This document shows, in pieces, positions 1 through 7,776 of a stretch of DNA of 64,000 nt. Where the stretch lies: contig NZ_WVIE01000001.1 of assembly GCF_010091945.1 (NCBI RefSeq), positions 186,001-250,000 on the forward strand, written 5' to 3'. The notes under the pieces were generated by a model that was not told where the DNA came from, did not search any database, and saw only the letters and a list, made by a program, of their open reading frames with translations. This DNA is from Myxacorys almedinensis A. GTDB lineage: Bacteria; Cyanobacteriota; Cyanobacteriia; Leptolyngbyales; Leptolyngbyaceae. The position numbers and the translations under genes were made by a program. Position 1 is the first letter of the stretch, and every line of letters starts with the position of its first letter.

Positions 1-2054
1 ACACCGATGATTTGTCCCCGGCAACGCAAGCCACGACTCGCCCGGATATTCCGCTCCATGCGTTGGCAATGCTAGAAACTCGTCAGCCTGGATCACTCGA
101 TGCGATCGCACAGTTAAAGCAGAAAGGGCATCCCGTTGCCTACGTGGGGGATGTCGTGGGAACCGGATCGTCGCGCAAATCGGCAATTAATTCAGTGCTG
201 TGGCAGGTGGGCAATGATATTCCGTTTGTGCCCAACAAGCGAGCGGGCGGCTATATTTTAGGCGGCAAAATTGCCCCGATTTTCTTCAATACCGCCGAAG
301 ATTCGGGCGCACTACCGATCGAATGTGATGTCACACAGATGAATACGGGGGATGTGATCACGATCTATCCCTATAAAGGTGAAATCACCAACGAGGCTGG
401 CACCGTGATTTCTACCTTCACGCTCAAGCCCGACACGATTTTAGATGAAGTGCAAGCAGGCGGACGAATTCCGCTCTTGATTGGTCGCACCCTGACCGAC
501 AAAACTCGCATCGCGTTGGGCCTTGAGCCTAGCGATCGCTTCACCCGTCCTCAACTGCCCGCAGATACAGGCAAAGGCTTTACCCTCGCGCAGAAAATGG
601 TAGGCAAAGCTTGTGGTCTCCCCGGTGTGCGTCCTGGAGCCTCGTGTGAACCCGTGATGACCACCGTAGGGTCTCAAGACACAACCGGACCCATGACCCG
701 CGATGAATTGAAAGAATTAGCCTGTCTTGGCTTTAGTGCAGACCTGGTGATGCAGAGTTTCTGTCACACCGCCGCCTATCCCAAGCCAGTGGACATAGCG
801 ACCCATCAAGAGTTGCCCGATTTTATTAACTCTCGCGGTGGCGTTTCGCTGCGCCCAGGCGATGGCATCATTCACTCGTGGCTCAACCGCATGCTGCTGC
901 CCGACACTGTAGGAACGGGTGGCGATTCTCATACCCGGTTTCCGCTCGGAATTTCGTTTCCGGCAGGTTCTGGTCTGGTTGCGTTTGCGGCGGCGTTGGG
1001 GGCAATGCCGTTAGATATGCCTGAATCGGTGTTGGTTCGCTTTAAGGGCACGCTGCAACCGGGTGTGACGCTGCGCGATATTGTGAACGCGATTCCCTAT
1101 GTCGCGATGCAGAATGGAAAGCTAACGGTTGCCAAGGAAAATAAGCAAAACGTCTATTCTGGCAAAATTATTGAGATGGAAGGACTGCCCGATCTCAAGC
1201 TAGAGCAAGCGTTTGAGCTAACCGATGCCACGGCAGAACGATCGGCGGCAGGCTGTACGATCGCCCTGGGCATTGACACGGTTGCAGAATATCTGCGATC
1301 GAATGTGGCGTTGCTGAAAAACATGGTGGCTCGTGGCTACGGGGATGCCCGCACCATTCTCCGCCGTGTTGGCAAAATGGAGGACTGGTTAGCCGATCCT
1401 CACCTGATGCAAGCCGATGCCGATGCAGAATATGCCGACATCATTGACGTTGACCTCGATCAGATCACAGAACCCCTCGTCGCGGCTCCCAACGATCCGG
1501 ACAACATTAAACTGATGTCCGAATGTGCAGGTAACTCGATCGAAGAAGTCTTTATCGGCTCCTGTATGACAAATATCGGTCATTATCGTGCGGCTGCCAA
1601 AATCCTTGAAGGCGCAGGCAACGTCAAGGTTCGTCTTTGGGTTGCGCCACCAACCCGCATGGATGAGGAGCAACTTCGCGAAGAGGGCGTGTATGGCATC
1701 TTTGAGGCGGCTGGAGCCAGAACCGAAATGCCTGGATGCTCGCTTTGCATGGGCAATCAAGCTCGCGTTGCCGACGACTCAACCGTGTTTTCCACCTCGA
1801 CTCGTAACTTCAACAACCGCTTAGGCAAAGGCGCTCAAGTTTACCTTGGCTCCGCAGAACTAGCGGCAGTGTGTGCCTTGTTGGGTAAAATGCCAACGCT
1901 GACTGAGTACATGGAGATTGTGCAGCACAAGATCGATCCGTTTGCGGCAGATCTTTATCGCTATCTCAACTTCGATCAAATTACCGGATTTGCCGATCAA
2001 GGGCGGGTTGTCTCGAAAGCAGAAGAAGAAACGTTAGTTGCGATCGCAGGCTGA
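1..2054 (+). CDS. acnB: Aconitate hydratase B (bifunctional aconitase/2-methylisocitrate dehydratase), 5' truncated by window edge
   Basis: Interconverts citrate and isocitrate in the TCA cycle using a 4Fe-4S cluster. The frame is open to base 1 (codons before the track's TTG at 12 read T-D-D), so the real start lies outside; about 680 residues are visible of the roughly 860 usual for AcnB. The C-terminal half carries the cluster-ligand regions FIGSCMTN and [10 protein letters not shown], and the central part carries the AcnB-type [13 protein letters not shown] segment. AcnB is the common cyanobacterial aconitase. The gene ends 18 bases before a strong palindrome (2072-2094), which may act as its terminator. 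Confidence 0.97.
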   Translation, partial: TDDLSPATQATTRPDIPLHALAMLETRQPGSLDAIAQLKQKGHPVAYVGDVVGTGSSRKSAINSVLWQVGNDIPFVPNKRAGGYILGGKIAPIFFNTAEDSGALPIECDVTQMNTGDVITIYPYKGEITNEAGTVISTFTLKPDTILDEVQAGGRIPLLIGRTLTDKTRIALGLEPSDRFTRPQLPADTGKGFTLAQKMVGKACGLPGVRPGASCEPVMTTVGSQDTTGPMTRDELKELACLGFSADLVMQSFCHTAAYPKPVDIATHQELPDFINSRGGVSLRPGDGIIHSWLNRMLLPDTVGTGGDSHTRFPLGISFPAGSGLVAFAAALGAMPLDMPESVLVRFKGTLQPGVTLRDIVNAIPYVAMQNGKLTVAKENKQNVYSGKIIEMEGLPDLKLEQAFELTDATAERSAAGCTIALGIDTVAEYLRSNVALLKNMVARGYGDARTILRRVGKMEDWLADPHLMQADADAEYADIIDVDLDQITEPLVAAPNDPDNIKLMSECAGNSIEEVFIGSCMTNIGHYRAAAKILEGAGNVKVRLWVAPPTRMDEEQLREEGVYGIFEAAGARTEMPGCSLCMGNQARVADDSTVFSTSTRNFNNRLGKGAQVYLGSAELAAVCALLGKMPTLTEYMEIVQHKIDPFAADLYRYLNFDQITGFADQGRVVSKAEEETLVAIAG

Positions 2055-2071
2055 TCACACCCGATTTGGAT

Positions 2072-2094
2072 TTAGGGTGGGCAGCCCACCCTAA
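2072..2094. repeat. REP-like palindrome (TTAGGGTGGGC/GCCCACCCTAA)
   Basis: An 11-base perfect inverted repeat around a single central A, just after the acnB stop. GGGTGGGCA..GCCCACCC palindromes are common dispersed repeats in cyanobacteria. There is no T-run, so its role as a terminator is uncertain. I found one copy in this window. Confidence 0.6.
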
Positions 2095-2139
2095 CCGTTG
2101 AGGCGTCATAATAAACTTAATTTCATCCCTCCTATTCCT

Positions 2140-2829
2140 ATGAGTTTTACTAAGCTCAGCGATCGCACCGCTACCCTATTAGAAAAGCCTTGTCGATGGC
2201 AATCTGGAACGTGGAATGATTACTTAGCGCTGCGAGATCATCCGCACTTGGAGCGCCTGCGTATCTTTTTTGATCAAGAGTGGCTGTGGTTTGAAATGGG
2301 CAGCGAAGGAATTAATCACTCTAAATTCAGCAATCTTTTGACCATGATGACCGTGCTGTGGAAGCAACGCCATCCAGAGCAGACCATTTCTTCGCTAGGA
2401 GGGTGTCAGCTTGAAAAAGTTGGAAAGAAAGCCTGTGCACCTGATTTAGTGATTTATTTAGGTGACGATGTACCCCAGTGGGGGCAAGGACAACGAAGAT
2501 TTATTAATTTAGACGAGAGCCGGGTTCCTGATTTGGTAGGAGAAATTTCAGACACAACCTTAGCCACGGATTTGGATGAAAAGAAGCGTCTTTATGCAAG
2601 CTTGGGTATCCCGGAGTATTGGGTCATTGATGTGCGAGGAAGCCAAATTTTGGCGTTTCAGTTGCAGGAGACAGGCAATTATGAACTCTGCGATCGCTCC
2701 CAGGCATTTTCAGGATTAACAATTGCACTTTTAGAACAAACGGTAGAACGATTGGCAACTGAAGCAAACACCGATGCAGCGCTTTGGTTTGCTGAGCAAA
2801 TTGCCTCCCAATCAATGTCTCAATCCTAG
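2140..2829 (+). CDS. Uma2 family endonuclease (DUF820, PD-(D/E)XK fold)
   Basis: Predicted restriction-like nuclease of the Uma2/DUF820 family, which is strongly expanded in cyanobacteria and of unknown substrate. Core motifs are visible: PDLVIYLGDD around residues 101-110, then PDLVGEIS and a lysine-rich DLDEKKRLYASLGIPEYWVID stretch, matching the PD..(E)xK active-site arrangement. I chose the ATG at 2140 (MSFTKLSD) rather than the track start at 2098, because the upstream 14 residues look like translated leader and the family normally starts close to this point. It stands alone between acnB and an unrelated hypothetical gene. Confidence 0.85.
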   Translation: MSFTKLSDRTATLLEKPCRWQSGTWNDYLALRDHPHLERLRIFFDQEWLWFEMGSEGINHSKFSNLLTMMTVLWKQRHPEQTISSLGGCQLEKVGKKACAPDLVIYLGDDVPQWGQGQRRFINLDESRVPDLVGEISDTTLATDLDEKKRLYASLGIPEYWVIDVRGSQILAFQLQETGNYELCDRSQAFSGLTIALLEQTVERLATEANTDAALWFAEQIASQSMSQS

Positions 2830-2973
2830 CATCACCGAAGGCATGGAGCTTGTGTAAGGTTTTGGCGAGTGGTGCGAATCTATATCCAAAATCATCCTGC
2901 TAACTGCTAAATGCTACCGCTTCTAGAAATTTCCAATGCCTTACCATAAAGACAGACTTATCGGTCACCCATC

Positions 2974-3549
2974 ATGGCAAAGCATAAAAAAGGCAAACCA
3001 GAATGGATCAAAGAAACCCTCGACCTCAAAGACGATCATCGCTGGCAGTCGAAACCAGGCTACAAGATCTTTGTGGCTGATCGTGGTGCTGTCCGGTTGG
3101 ATGTGCCTCAAAACTGGATCTTTGAGCCAGATACCAAATCCTTTCGATTTCTAGATGCCGACCCTCCCAACGACAACTGCCGCCTCGAAGTCTCGTTCAA
3201 TCGGCTCCCCCAAGGTGACTGGAGCATGTTTCCCCTCAAGCACACCCTAAAGAACATCTTGGCTGACGAAGAGCGAGAGGTAATTTCGATCGGGGAGATC
3301 ATCACCGAAAAACGCCAAACAGCCCGAATTGTCTGGGCAGAAGTAAAATTTATGGACTCGGAGGAACACCGAGAAGCCTTTTCCCGGATTTGCATTGGCT
3401 TGGGGTCAAATGTTCAATGTTTGATCACGTTTGACTATTGGGTAGACGATGCAGAAAAACTGACGCCGGTTTGGGATGAAGTGCTGCGATCGCTGGTTCT
3501 CGGTCTCTACATTCGCGATCCTATGACCGGGCTTGCTTTTCCCGATTAA
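2974..3549 (+). CDS. Conserved hypothetical protein, 191 aa
   Basis: I do not recognise a named domain. The protein is soluble, begins with a basic stretch (MAKHKKGKPEWIKE), and has alternating strands and Trp-rich segments with no signal peptide or membrane segment. The region from about residue 45 (VRLDVPQNWIFEP) to 170 resembles the many small bacterial proteins with a PsbP/Mog1-like alpha-beta sandwich, but this is only an impression from the pattern. Start: the ATG at 2974 is preferred; the overlapping track ORF at 2936 is in another frame and is a shadow. It is transcribed alone. Confidence 0.6.
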   Translation: MAKHKKGKPEWIKETLDLKDDHRWQSKPGYKIFVADRGAVRLDVPQNWIFEPDTKSFRFLDADPPNDNCRLEVSFNRLPQGDWSMFPLKHTLKNILADEEREVISIGEIITEKRQTARIVWAEVKFMDSEEHREAFSRICIGLGSNVQCLITFDYWVDDAEKLTPVWDEVLRSLVLGLYIRDPMTGLAFPD

Positions 3550-3629
3550 CTTTATTGCTCTTTAAACCATGCTAATCACTGATCCTGTCGCGGCTCCTAC
3601 GGGTGAAAACGTAACTTAGACCCATGGGA

Positions 3630-3749
3630 TTAGTCTTTGGGGTTGCTCACGATGATGCGCCATGTGACAAACAGGGTGAACGCCACAAAACTCCAAACGA
3701 CAACGGCATCTTGCCAATTCTCAAGAAAGCCCACGCGATCGCTCATCAT
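3630..3749 (-). CDS. Small single-span membrane protein, 39 aa (not in ORF track)
   Basis: The reading frame begins MMSDRVGFLENWQD, continues with a hydrophobic segment (VVVWSFVAFTLFVTW, residues 16-30) and ends RIIVSNPKD. It starts 12 bases after the stop of the mnmD-like gene on the same strand and is preceded by a GAGGG ribosome-binding-like motif, so it could be the second gene of that unit. It is too short for the ORF track. The function is unknown. Support is the coherent amphipathic-then-hydrophobic layout, the SD-like motif and the spacing; conservation could not be tested. Confidence 0.5.
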   Translation of the reverse strand: MMSDRVGFLENWQDAVVVWSFVAFTLFVTWRIIVSNPKD

Positions 3750-3761
3750 GCTGCCCTCAAT

Positions 3762-4667
3762 TTATGAAATGCCCCAGCGTCGCCGCCAGCTTGAAGTCGA
3801 TTCTACCGTTACCGATCGCTGCTCCTGAGCCTGCCTTGCCAAAATGGTCTCTGCCCCATCGTTTAAGCAGGGGTCACGATACGGAATCGCCGCACGAGTC
3901 TGCAAATGTTCTTGTTCCATCTGCGACAACGGCTCTAGCAGTTCCCCGCCCCAAGCCGCGATCGTGCCCTGTGCCCAATCGTGGGAACCATGCACCTCAC
4001 CGAGGGGAATCGTCCCAATCTTAAGCCCTGCTTCGATCAGAGCCGTTCGCACCGACGCCGATCGCGAATAGGTCGAAAGGATTCCAGTTTGCGCCAAGCA
4101 GCTTGCAACGCGCTGAAAGAAGTCTACCGTCCAAAGCTGTGGACATCGACGGGGAGAAAACGGATCAAGGAAGATTGCATCCGCCTGAAATCCTCCCTGC
4201 ATCAAGCTTTGAATAGTTTGTCGAGCATCCCCAATCAACACTCTCGCTTCTAGAGTTGAGTGCTGACAGACCTGATGCTTTGCTAACGTCGTTAAGACCT
4301 CCTGAATGGGTGCTGCCCAAGGCTCAAGCAATGCGATCGCACTCATCGGAACGGTGGCATCTAGTTCCAACCCATAAAGCTCAACTCGGCACGCTGGATT
4401 GACAGCCCAAATAACTTCTAAAGCCGCCGCCGTGTTGTAGCCCAATCCATAACAAACGTCCAGCAGTTTAAGGCTAGGCTGTTGAGCCTTCTGTGCTAAC
4501 CGAGTTGCATCTGCAAACTTCTGAAAAGCTTCTGTCTTTGCCCCTTGGCGGCTATGGAAGGCTTCGCCAAATTCGCTGGAAAAGAAAGTATAGGAGCCGT
4601 CTTGAGTGAGGAGGTGAGTCCAAGACATTGGAGAGACATCACGAGAGCATCGTGCAGTAGAATTCAT
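3762..4667 (-). CDS. mnmD: MnmD-type tRNA U34 methyltransferase (MnmC N-domain family, DUF752)
   Basis: SAM-dependent methyltransferase predicted to convert 5-aminomethyl(-2-thio)uridine to the methylated form at the tRNA wobble position. Visible features are the family signature DGSYTFFSSEFGEAFHS near the N-terminus, SAM-binding motif I LLDVCYGLGYN, and the acidic motif DAIFLDPFSPRRCPQLW. At about 300 residues it has only the methyltransferase half, without the C-terminal FAD oxidase of enterobacterial MnmC, as is usual in cyanobacteria. The start is uncertain: the ATG at 4628 (MSWTHLL) is an equally good candidate, and neither has a clear SD. Confidence 0.85.
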   Translation of the reverse strand: MNSTARCSRDVSPMSWTHLLTQDGSYTFFSSEFGEAFHSRQGAKTEAFQKFADATRLAQKAQQPSLKLLDVCYGLGYNTAAALEVIWAVNPACRVELYGLELDATVPMSAIALLEPWAAPIQEVLTTLAKHQVCQHSTLEARVLIGDARQTIQSLMQGGFQADAIFLDPFSPRRCPQLWTVDFFQRVASCLAQTGILSTYSRSASVRTALIEAGLKIGTIPLGEVHGSHDWAQGTIAAWGGELLEPLSQMEQEHLQTRAAIPYRDPCLNDGAETILARQAQEQRSVTVESTSSWRRRWGIS

Positions 4668-4748
4668 GCACTGGAAATGGTAACTGCTTTGCCATCGAGC
4701 AAGGCACTCATAGCATCACTTTAGCAATGTTTATCGAAATATTTGGAG

Positions 4749-4788
4749 CAACTATTTTGCCAGCCATTCAACTATTTTGCCAGCCATT
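4749..4788. repeat. Perfect 20-bp tandem duplication
   Basis: CAACTATTTTGCCAGCCATT occurs twice head to tail with no mismatch. It lies upstream of the MITE-like element. Confidence 0.9.
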
Positions 4789-4829
4789 GCTTATAAATCA
4801 GTCTGGAATAAGCAGAATAAACCTAGGTC

Positions 4830-4982
4830 TCATACCAAATTGATTGTTCACTGCAACAGATCCTCGACCCCCCTACCTATGGCATCCCCCTTGGTCAGGA
4901 GGGACTTTCCGGCTCCCCGCTTTACTAAGGAGGGGTTGGGGGAGGTCGCACATCTGTAGGATTTACAGATTAATTTGGTATC
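4830..4982. mobile_element. MITE-like non-autonomous element, about 150 bp
   Basis: Terminal inverted repeats: TCATACCAAATTGAT on the left against the complement of ATTAATTTGGTATCA on the right, matching at 13 of 15 positions. The interior has pyrimidine-rich CCCCCTACC / purine-rich GGAGGGGTTGGGGGAGG arms that could pair. No coding capacity or transposase. Elements with this CCCCC...GGAGGGGTTGGGGG interior are common in cyanobacterial intergenic DNA. Confidence 0.6.
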
Positions 4983-5308
4983 AAAGTTTGACCAAACCAG
5001 GGCAAAGATCAAAATCAGACTGAACATAGCTTACTGATAATCCGATGCATGAGATGCGATCGCGCCCTGTACCACTCGCTGCAATCATCTTTTGACTCAT
5101 GCTTATTTATGCATAACATGCCTTGCATATACTACTTAAAATCTTCTGACACCTGGGTAAACAGGACAGTGAACAGAGAAATTAATAGAGAACGGAGGCT
5201 GCTTTCCCCCTTTTGGTAATTCCTATTATATCCTTCGACAGATTGGATAGGAAACACTAAGTTGGTATTCTGTGCATGTTGAATCTAATTTTTTAGGAGA
5301 AATAGGAT

Positions 5309-5581
5309 ATGTTGAATCTAATCGCGTGGGCTATCTTAGGTCTAATTGCGGGCGCGATCGCGAAAGCAATCTACCCCGGTACACAAGGCGGCGGCATCCT
5401 CGCCACAATGGCACTTGGAATCGTGGGTGCATTTATTGGTGGCAGCCTGTTTAGCCTGCTCACTGAAGGAACTATAGCTCTGACTGCAACAGGTCTGAGC
5501 TTTGGTGGCATTTTCGTTGCCGTGATTGGTGCGATCATTGCAATCTTTATCTGGGGATTGCTCACCCGTCGCGCAGCATAA
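5309..5581 (+). CDS. GlsB/YeaQ/YmgE family stress-response membrane protein
   Basis: A 90-residue transglycosylase-associated-type protein with three hydrophobic segments (about 2-20, 30-50, 60-85) and glycine-rich turns, including the family pattern GLIAGAIAKAIYPG and GGGILATMALGIVGAFIGG. It is an inner membrane protein linked to general stress responses, with unknown biochemical activity. The start is supported by a TTAGGAGAAA Shine-Dalgarno region about 10 bases upstream. A strong hairpin with U-rich tail follows at 5631, so it is a single-gene unit. Confidence 0.9.
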   Translation: MLNLIAWAILGLIAGAIAKAIYPGTQGGGILATMALGIVGAFIGGSLFSLLTEGTIALTATGLSFGGIFVAVIGAIIAIFIWGLLTRRAA

Positions 5582-5630
5582 GTTTGTTGGGTTAAGAAAC
5601 TACTTTAGGGGTCTAGCGTCTTAAAAAATC

Positions 5631-5676
5631 AAGGTTCTCTCCAGCACGACGAGCGGAGAGAACCTTTTAGTTTTTA
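5631..5676 (+). terminator. Rho-independent terminator after glsB-like gene
   Basis: Perfect 12-base stem AAGGTTCTCTCC / GGAGAGAACCTT with a 12-base loop, followed by TTAGTTTTT. Confidence 0.85.
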
Positions 5677-5720
5677 ACCTCTGCTGACTAGGGGTCAGTG
5701 CAGATCATTGCTCATATCAA

Positions 5721-5748
5721 TGCTTGGGCATCTTTGCTTGGGCATCTT
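5721..5748. repeat. Perfect 14-bp tandem duplication at the rbp stop
   Basis: TGCTTGGGCATCTT is repeated twice head to tail, ending 2 bases before the stop codon of the RNA-binding protein gene on the other strand. Confidence 0.85.
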
Positions 5749-5749
5749 T

Positions 5750-6016
5750 CTAAAACCTTCCTCCCCGCCCTTCTTCTTTGGGCTTCGCCTTATTGACTCT
5801 AAGCTGCCTACCCATCCACTCTGCACCATCTAGCTCAGTGATAGCCGCATCTTCATGGGCATCTTCTGCCATTTCTACGAACGCAAAACCGCGCATCCGA
5901 CCTGTCTCGCGATCGGTAGGCAAAACAACGCGGGTTACAGAGCCATACTCTGCAAACACCGATCTCAAATCATCAACCGTAGCTTGGTAAGACAGGTTTC
6001 CAACGTATATTGTCAT
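5750..6016 (-). CDS. RRM-type RNA-binding protein (cyanobacterial Rbp)
   Basis: A single RNA recognition motif of 88 residues with RNP2 (IYVGNLSY) and RNP1 (RGFAFVEM) and a short Gly/Arg tail (EEGRGGRF). Cyanobacterial Rbp proteins of this type bind RNA in the cytoplasm and are often cold-induced. I set the start at the ATG at 6016 (MTIYVGNLSYQ); the track's 21 extra residues look like translated 5' leader. The long untranslated region upstream (to 6574) is compatible with the leader-mediated cold regulation known in this family, but that is inference. The gene diverges from fbaA. Confidence 0.92.
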   Translation of the reverse strand: MTIYVGNLSYQATVDDLRSVFAEYGSVTRVVLPTDRETGRMRGFAFVEMAEDAHEDAAITELDGAEWMGRQLRVNKAKPKEEGRGGRF

Positions 6017-6574
6017 GAGACTGGTCATCCGAACAAAGAGCAAAACTAGACTCCTGAGTGTTTTAGTCAATTCACCCACTGCTTCTTAGCCGAAACAAGA
6101 CGATTGACAAAACAGGGTAGGAACCCAGTCTAAATATTGCCCTTAGTTGCAAAATTAATTTTGTCATTAACATCACATTTATTCAGAAAATTGCAGATCT
6201 AGACCGTAACCTACCCTGCCATAACGGTATCTTGCACAAACTCAACTTAACGCTTCGCCGCCCGTTAGTTTGTGCATTGATGTCCTATCCTTGGACACCC
6301 TTACGCCCAAACCTTTTACCGCACCAGTTACTGTATATATCTATCTCCTGACCCACTTAACCGGCTTAACTTAAGTAGATGACAGTCACAGACTCGCCTC
6401 CCCCAGCGCTATTCTCAATGACATAAGAAAATCTAATAGCTATTTCTACCTAATTTGGCGGCTTGATTTGGCAAATCCTACTGACTGGATGAGTAAAATT
6501 GCCTTAAGATTGTCGTAATGATTTAAGCGGTTAGATCAAAACTCGCTGACCACAACCACCCAGGAGGACTACTT
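6017..6574. other. Divergent promoter region between rbp and fbaA
   Basis: No gene seen. It contains an inverted repeat TGCACAAACT (6233-6242) / AGTTTGTGCA (6267-6276) with inner TTAACG/CGTTAG pairing, AT-rich stretches, and a clear Shine-Dalgarno AGGAGG just before fbaA. Both promoters must lie here; I could not assign -10/-35 boxes with confidence. Confidence 0.5.
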
Positions 6575-7654
6575 ATGGCGCTCGTACCAATGCGGCTGCT
6601 GTTGGATCACGCGGCTGAAAACGGCTACGGCATTCCAGCATTTAACGTCAACAACATGGAGCAGATCCAAGCGATCATGCAAGCTGCCCATGCAACTGAC
6701 AGCCCTGTGATTTTGCAAGCTTCTCGCGGTGCTCGTTCCTACGCTGGCGAAAACTTCCTGCGTCATCTAATTTTGGCGGCAGTTGAGACCTATCCTCACA
6801 TCCCCATTACCATGCACCAAGATCATGGTAACGAGCCTGCAACCTGTTACTCTGCGATTAAAAATGGCTTCACGAGCGTCATGATGGATGGCTCGCTGGA
6901 AGCGGATGCCAAAACTCCGGCAAGCTATGAGTACAACGTGAATGTTACCCGCGAAGTGGTGAAAGTGGCTCATGCGATCGGGGCATCGGTAGAAGGTGAA
7001 CTGGGGTGCTTGGGTTCCCTCGAAACGGGCAAAGGCGAGGCAGAAGATGGTCACGGGTTTGAAGGTGAACTCGATCATTCCATGCTGTTAACCGACCCTG
7101 ACGAAGCGGTTGACTTTGTGCTGCAAACTCAGGTAGATGCGCTGGCAGTTGCGATCGGAACTAGCCACGGTGCATACAAATTTACCCGCAAACCAACGGG
7201 CGAAATTCTGGCGATCAGCCGGATTGCGGAAATCAACAAGCGCTTGCCCAACACCCACTTGGTCATGCACGGTTCGTCTTCGGTTCCTGAAGACTTGATC
7301 GCGCTGATCAACCAGCACGGGGGTACGATTCCTGAAACCTACGGTGTACCCGTTGAAGAAATTCAAAAGGGCATTCAAAACGGGGTACGTAAGGTGAACA
7401 TTGATACCGACAACCGTTTGGCAATTACGGCGGCGGTTCGTGAAGCGCTGACCTCCAACACCAAAGAGTTTGACCCCCGCCATTTCCTGAAGCCGTCGAT
7501 CAAGTACATGCAAAAGGTGTGTGCCGATCGTTACACGGAATTCTGGTGTGCAGGTAACGCTAGCAAGATCAAGCAAGTTGGGGTGGAAATTTACGCCAGC
7601 ATGTACAAGAAAGGTGACCTTGATCAAGTTGCTAAAACGACTGCTAACGTCTAA
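6575..7654 (+). CDS. fbaA: Class II fructose-bisphosphate aldolase
   Basis: Zinc-dependent cleavage/condensation of fructose-1,6-bisphosphate and sedoheptulose-1,7-bisphosphate, serving glycolysis and the Calvin cycle. It is 359 residues, the normal length for the Calvin-cycle-type subtype. Metal-ligand region MHQDHG (His81, His84), HGSSSVP and the NIDTDNR phosphate-binding motif are present. The ATG at 6575 is supported by AGGAGGACT. A strong terminator follows at 7669. The gene is monocistronic, with a long upstream region shared with rbp. Confidence 0.98.
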   Translation: MALVPMRLLLDHAAENGYGIPAFNVNNMEQIQAIMQAAHATDSPVILQASRGARSYAGENFLRHLILAAVETYPHIPITMHQDHGNEPATCYSAIKNGFTSVMMDGSLEADAKTPASYEYNVNVTREVVKVAHAIGASVEGELGCLGSLETGKGEAEDGHGFEGELDHSMLLTDPDEAVDFVLQTQVDALAVAIGTSHGAYKFTRKPTGEILAISRIAEINKRLPNTHLVMHGSSSVPEDLIALINQHGGTIPETYGVPVEEIQKGIQNGVRKVNIDTDNRLAITAAVREALTSNTKEFDPRHFLKPSIKYMQKVCADRYTEFWCAGNASKIKQVGVEIYASMYKKGDLDQVAKTTANV

Positions 7655-7668
7655 TTGTTGATTTAACT

Positions 7669-7706
7669 AAAAAACTGGGTGGTTAGAAAGCTACCCAGTT
7701 TTTTAT
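7669..7706 (+). terminator. Rho-independent terminator after fbaA
   Basis: Perfect 12-base stem AAAAAACTGGGT / ACCCAGTTTTTT with a 12-base loop. The U-run is built into the stem, so it could work in both directions and also serve dnaX. Confidence 0.85.
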
Positions 7707-7776
7707 CGAGCAACTAGGTAACGGTTTAGTTGAGGGGAGTCTCTCAAAAACTGCGAAATTCTGCTGACTTTAAAAG

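Larger units (their letters stand above)
4668..5308. other. Intergenic region with repeats and the glsB leader
   Basis: No convincing gene. It holds a 20-base tandem duplication (4749-4788), a MITE-like element (4830-4982), and an AT-rich stretch leading to the glsB-like gene. The short ORF at 4777-4959 lies mostly inside the repeat element and is not credible. The sequence ATGTTGAATCTAAT occurs at 5276-5289 and again at the start of the glsB-like gene (5309-5322), so the start region is locally duplicated. Confidence 0.6.

Noticed and set aside
441-1824. Several ORFs of 60-123 residues antisense or in other frames within acnB
   Set aside because: They lie wholly inside a highly conserved gene and show no family features; they are shadows of codon use in acnB.
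4777-4959. 60-residue ORF
   Set aside because: It is inside a tandem duplication and a MITE-like element, so it is repeat sequence rather than a gene.
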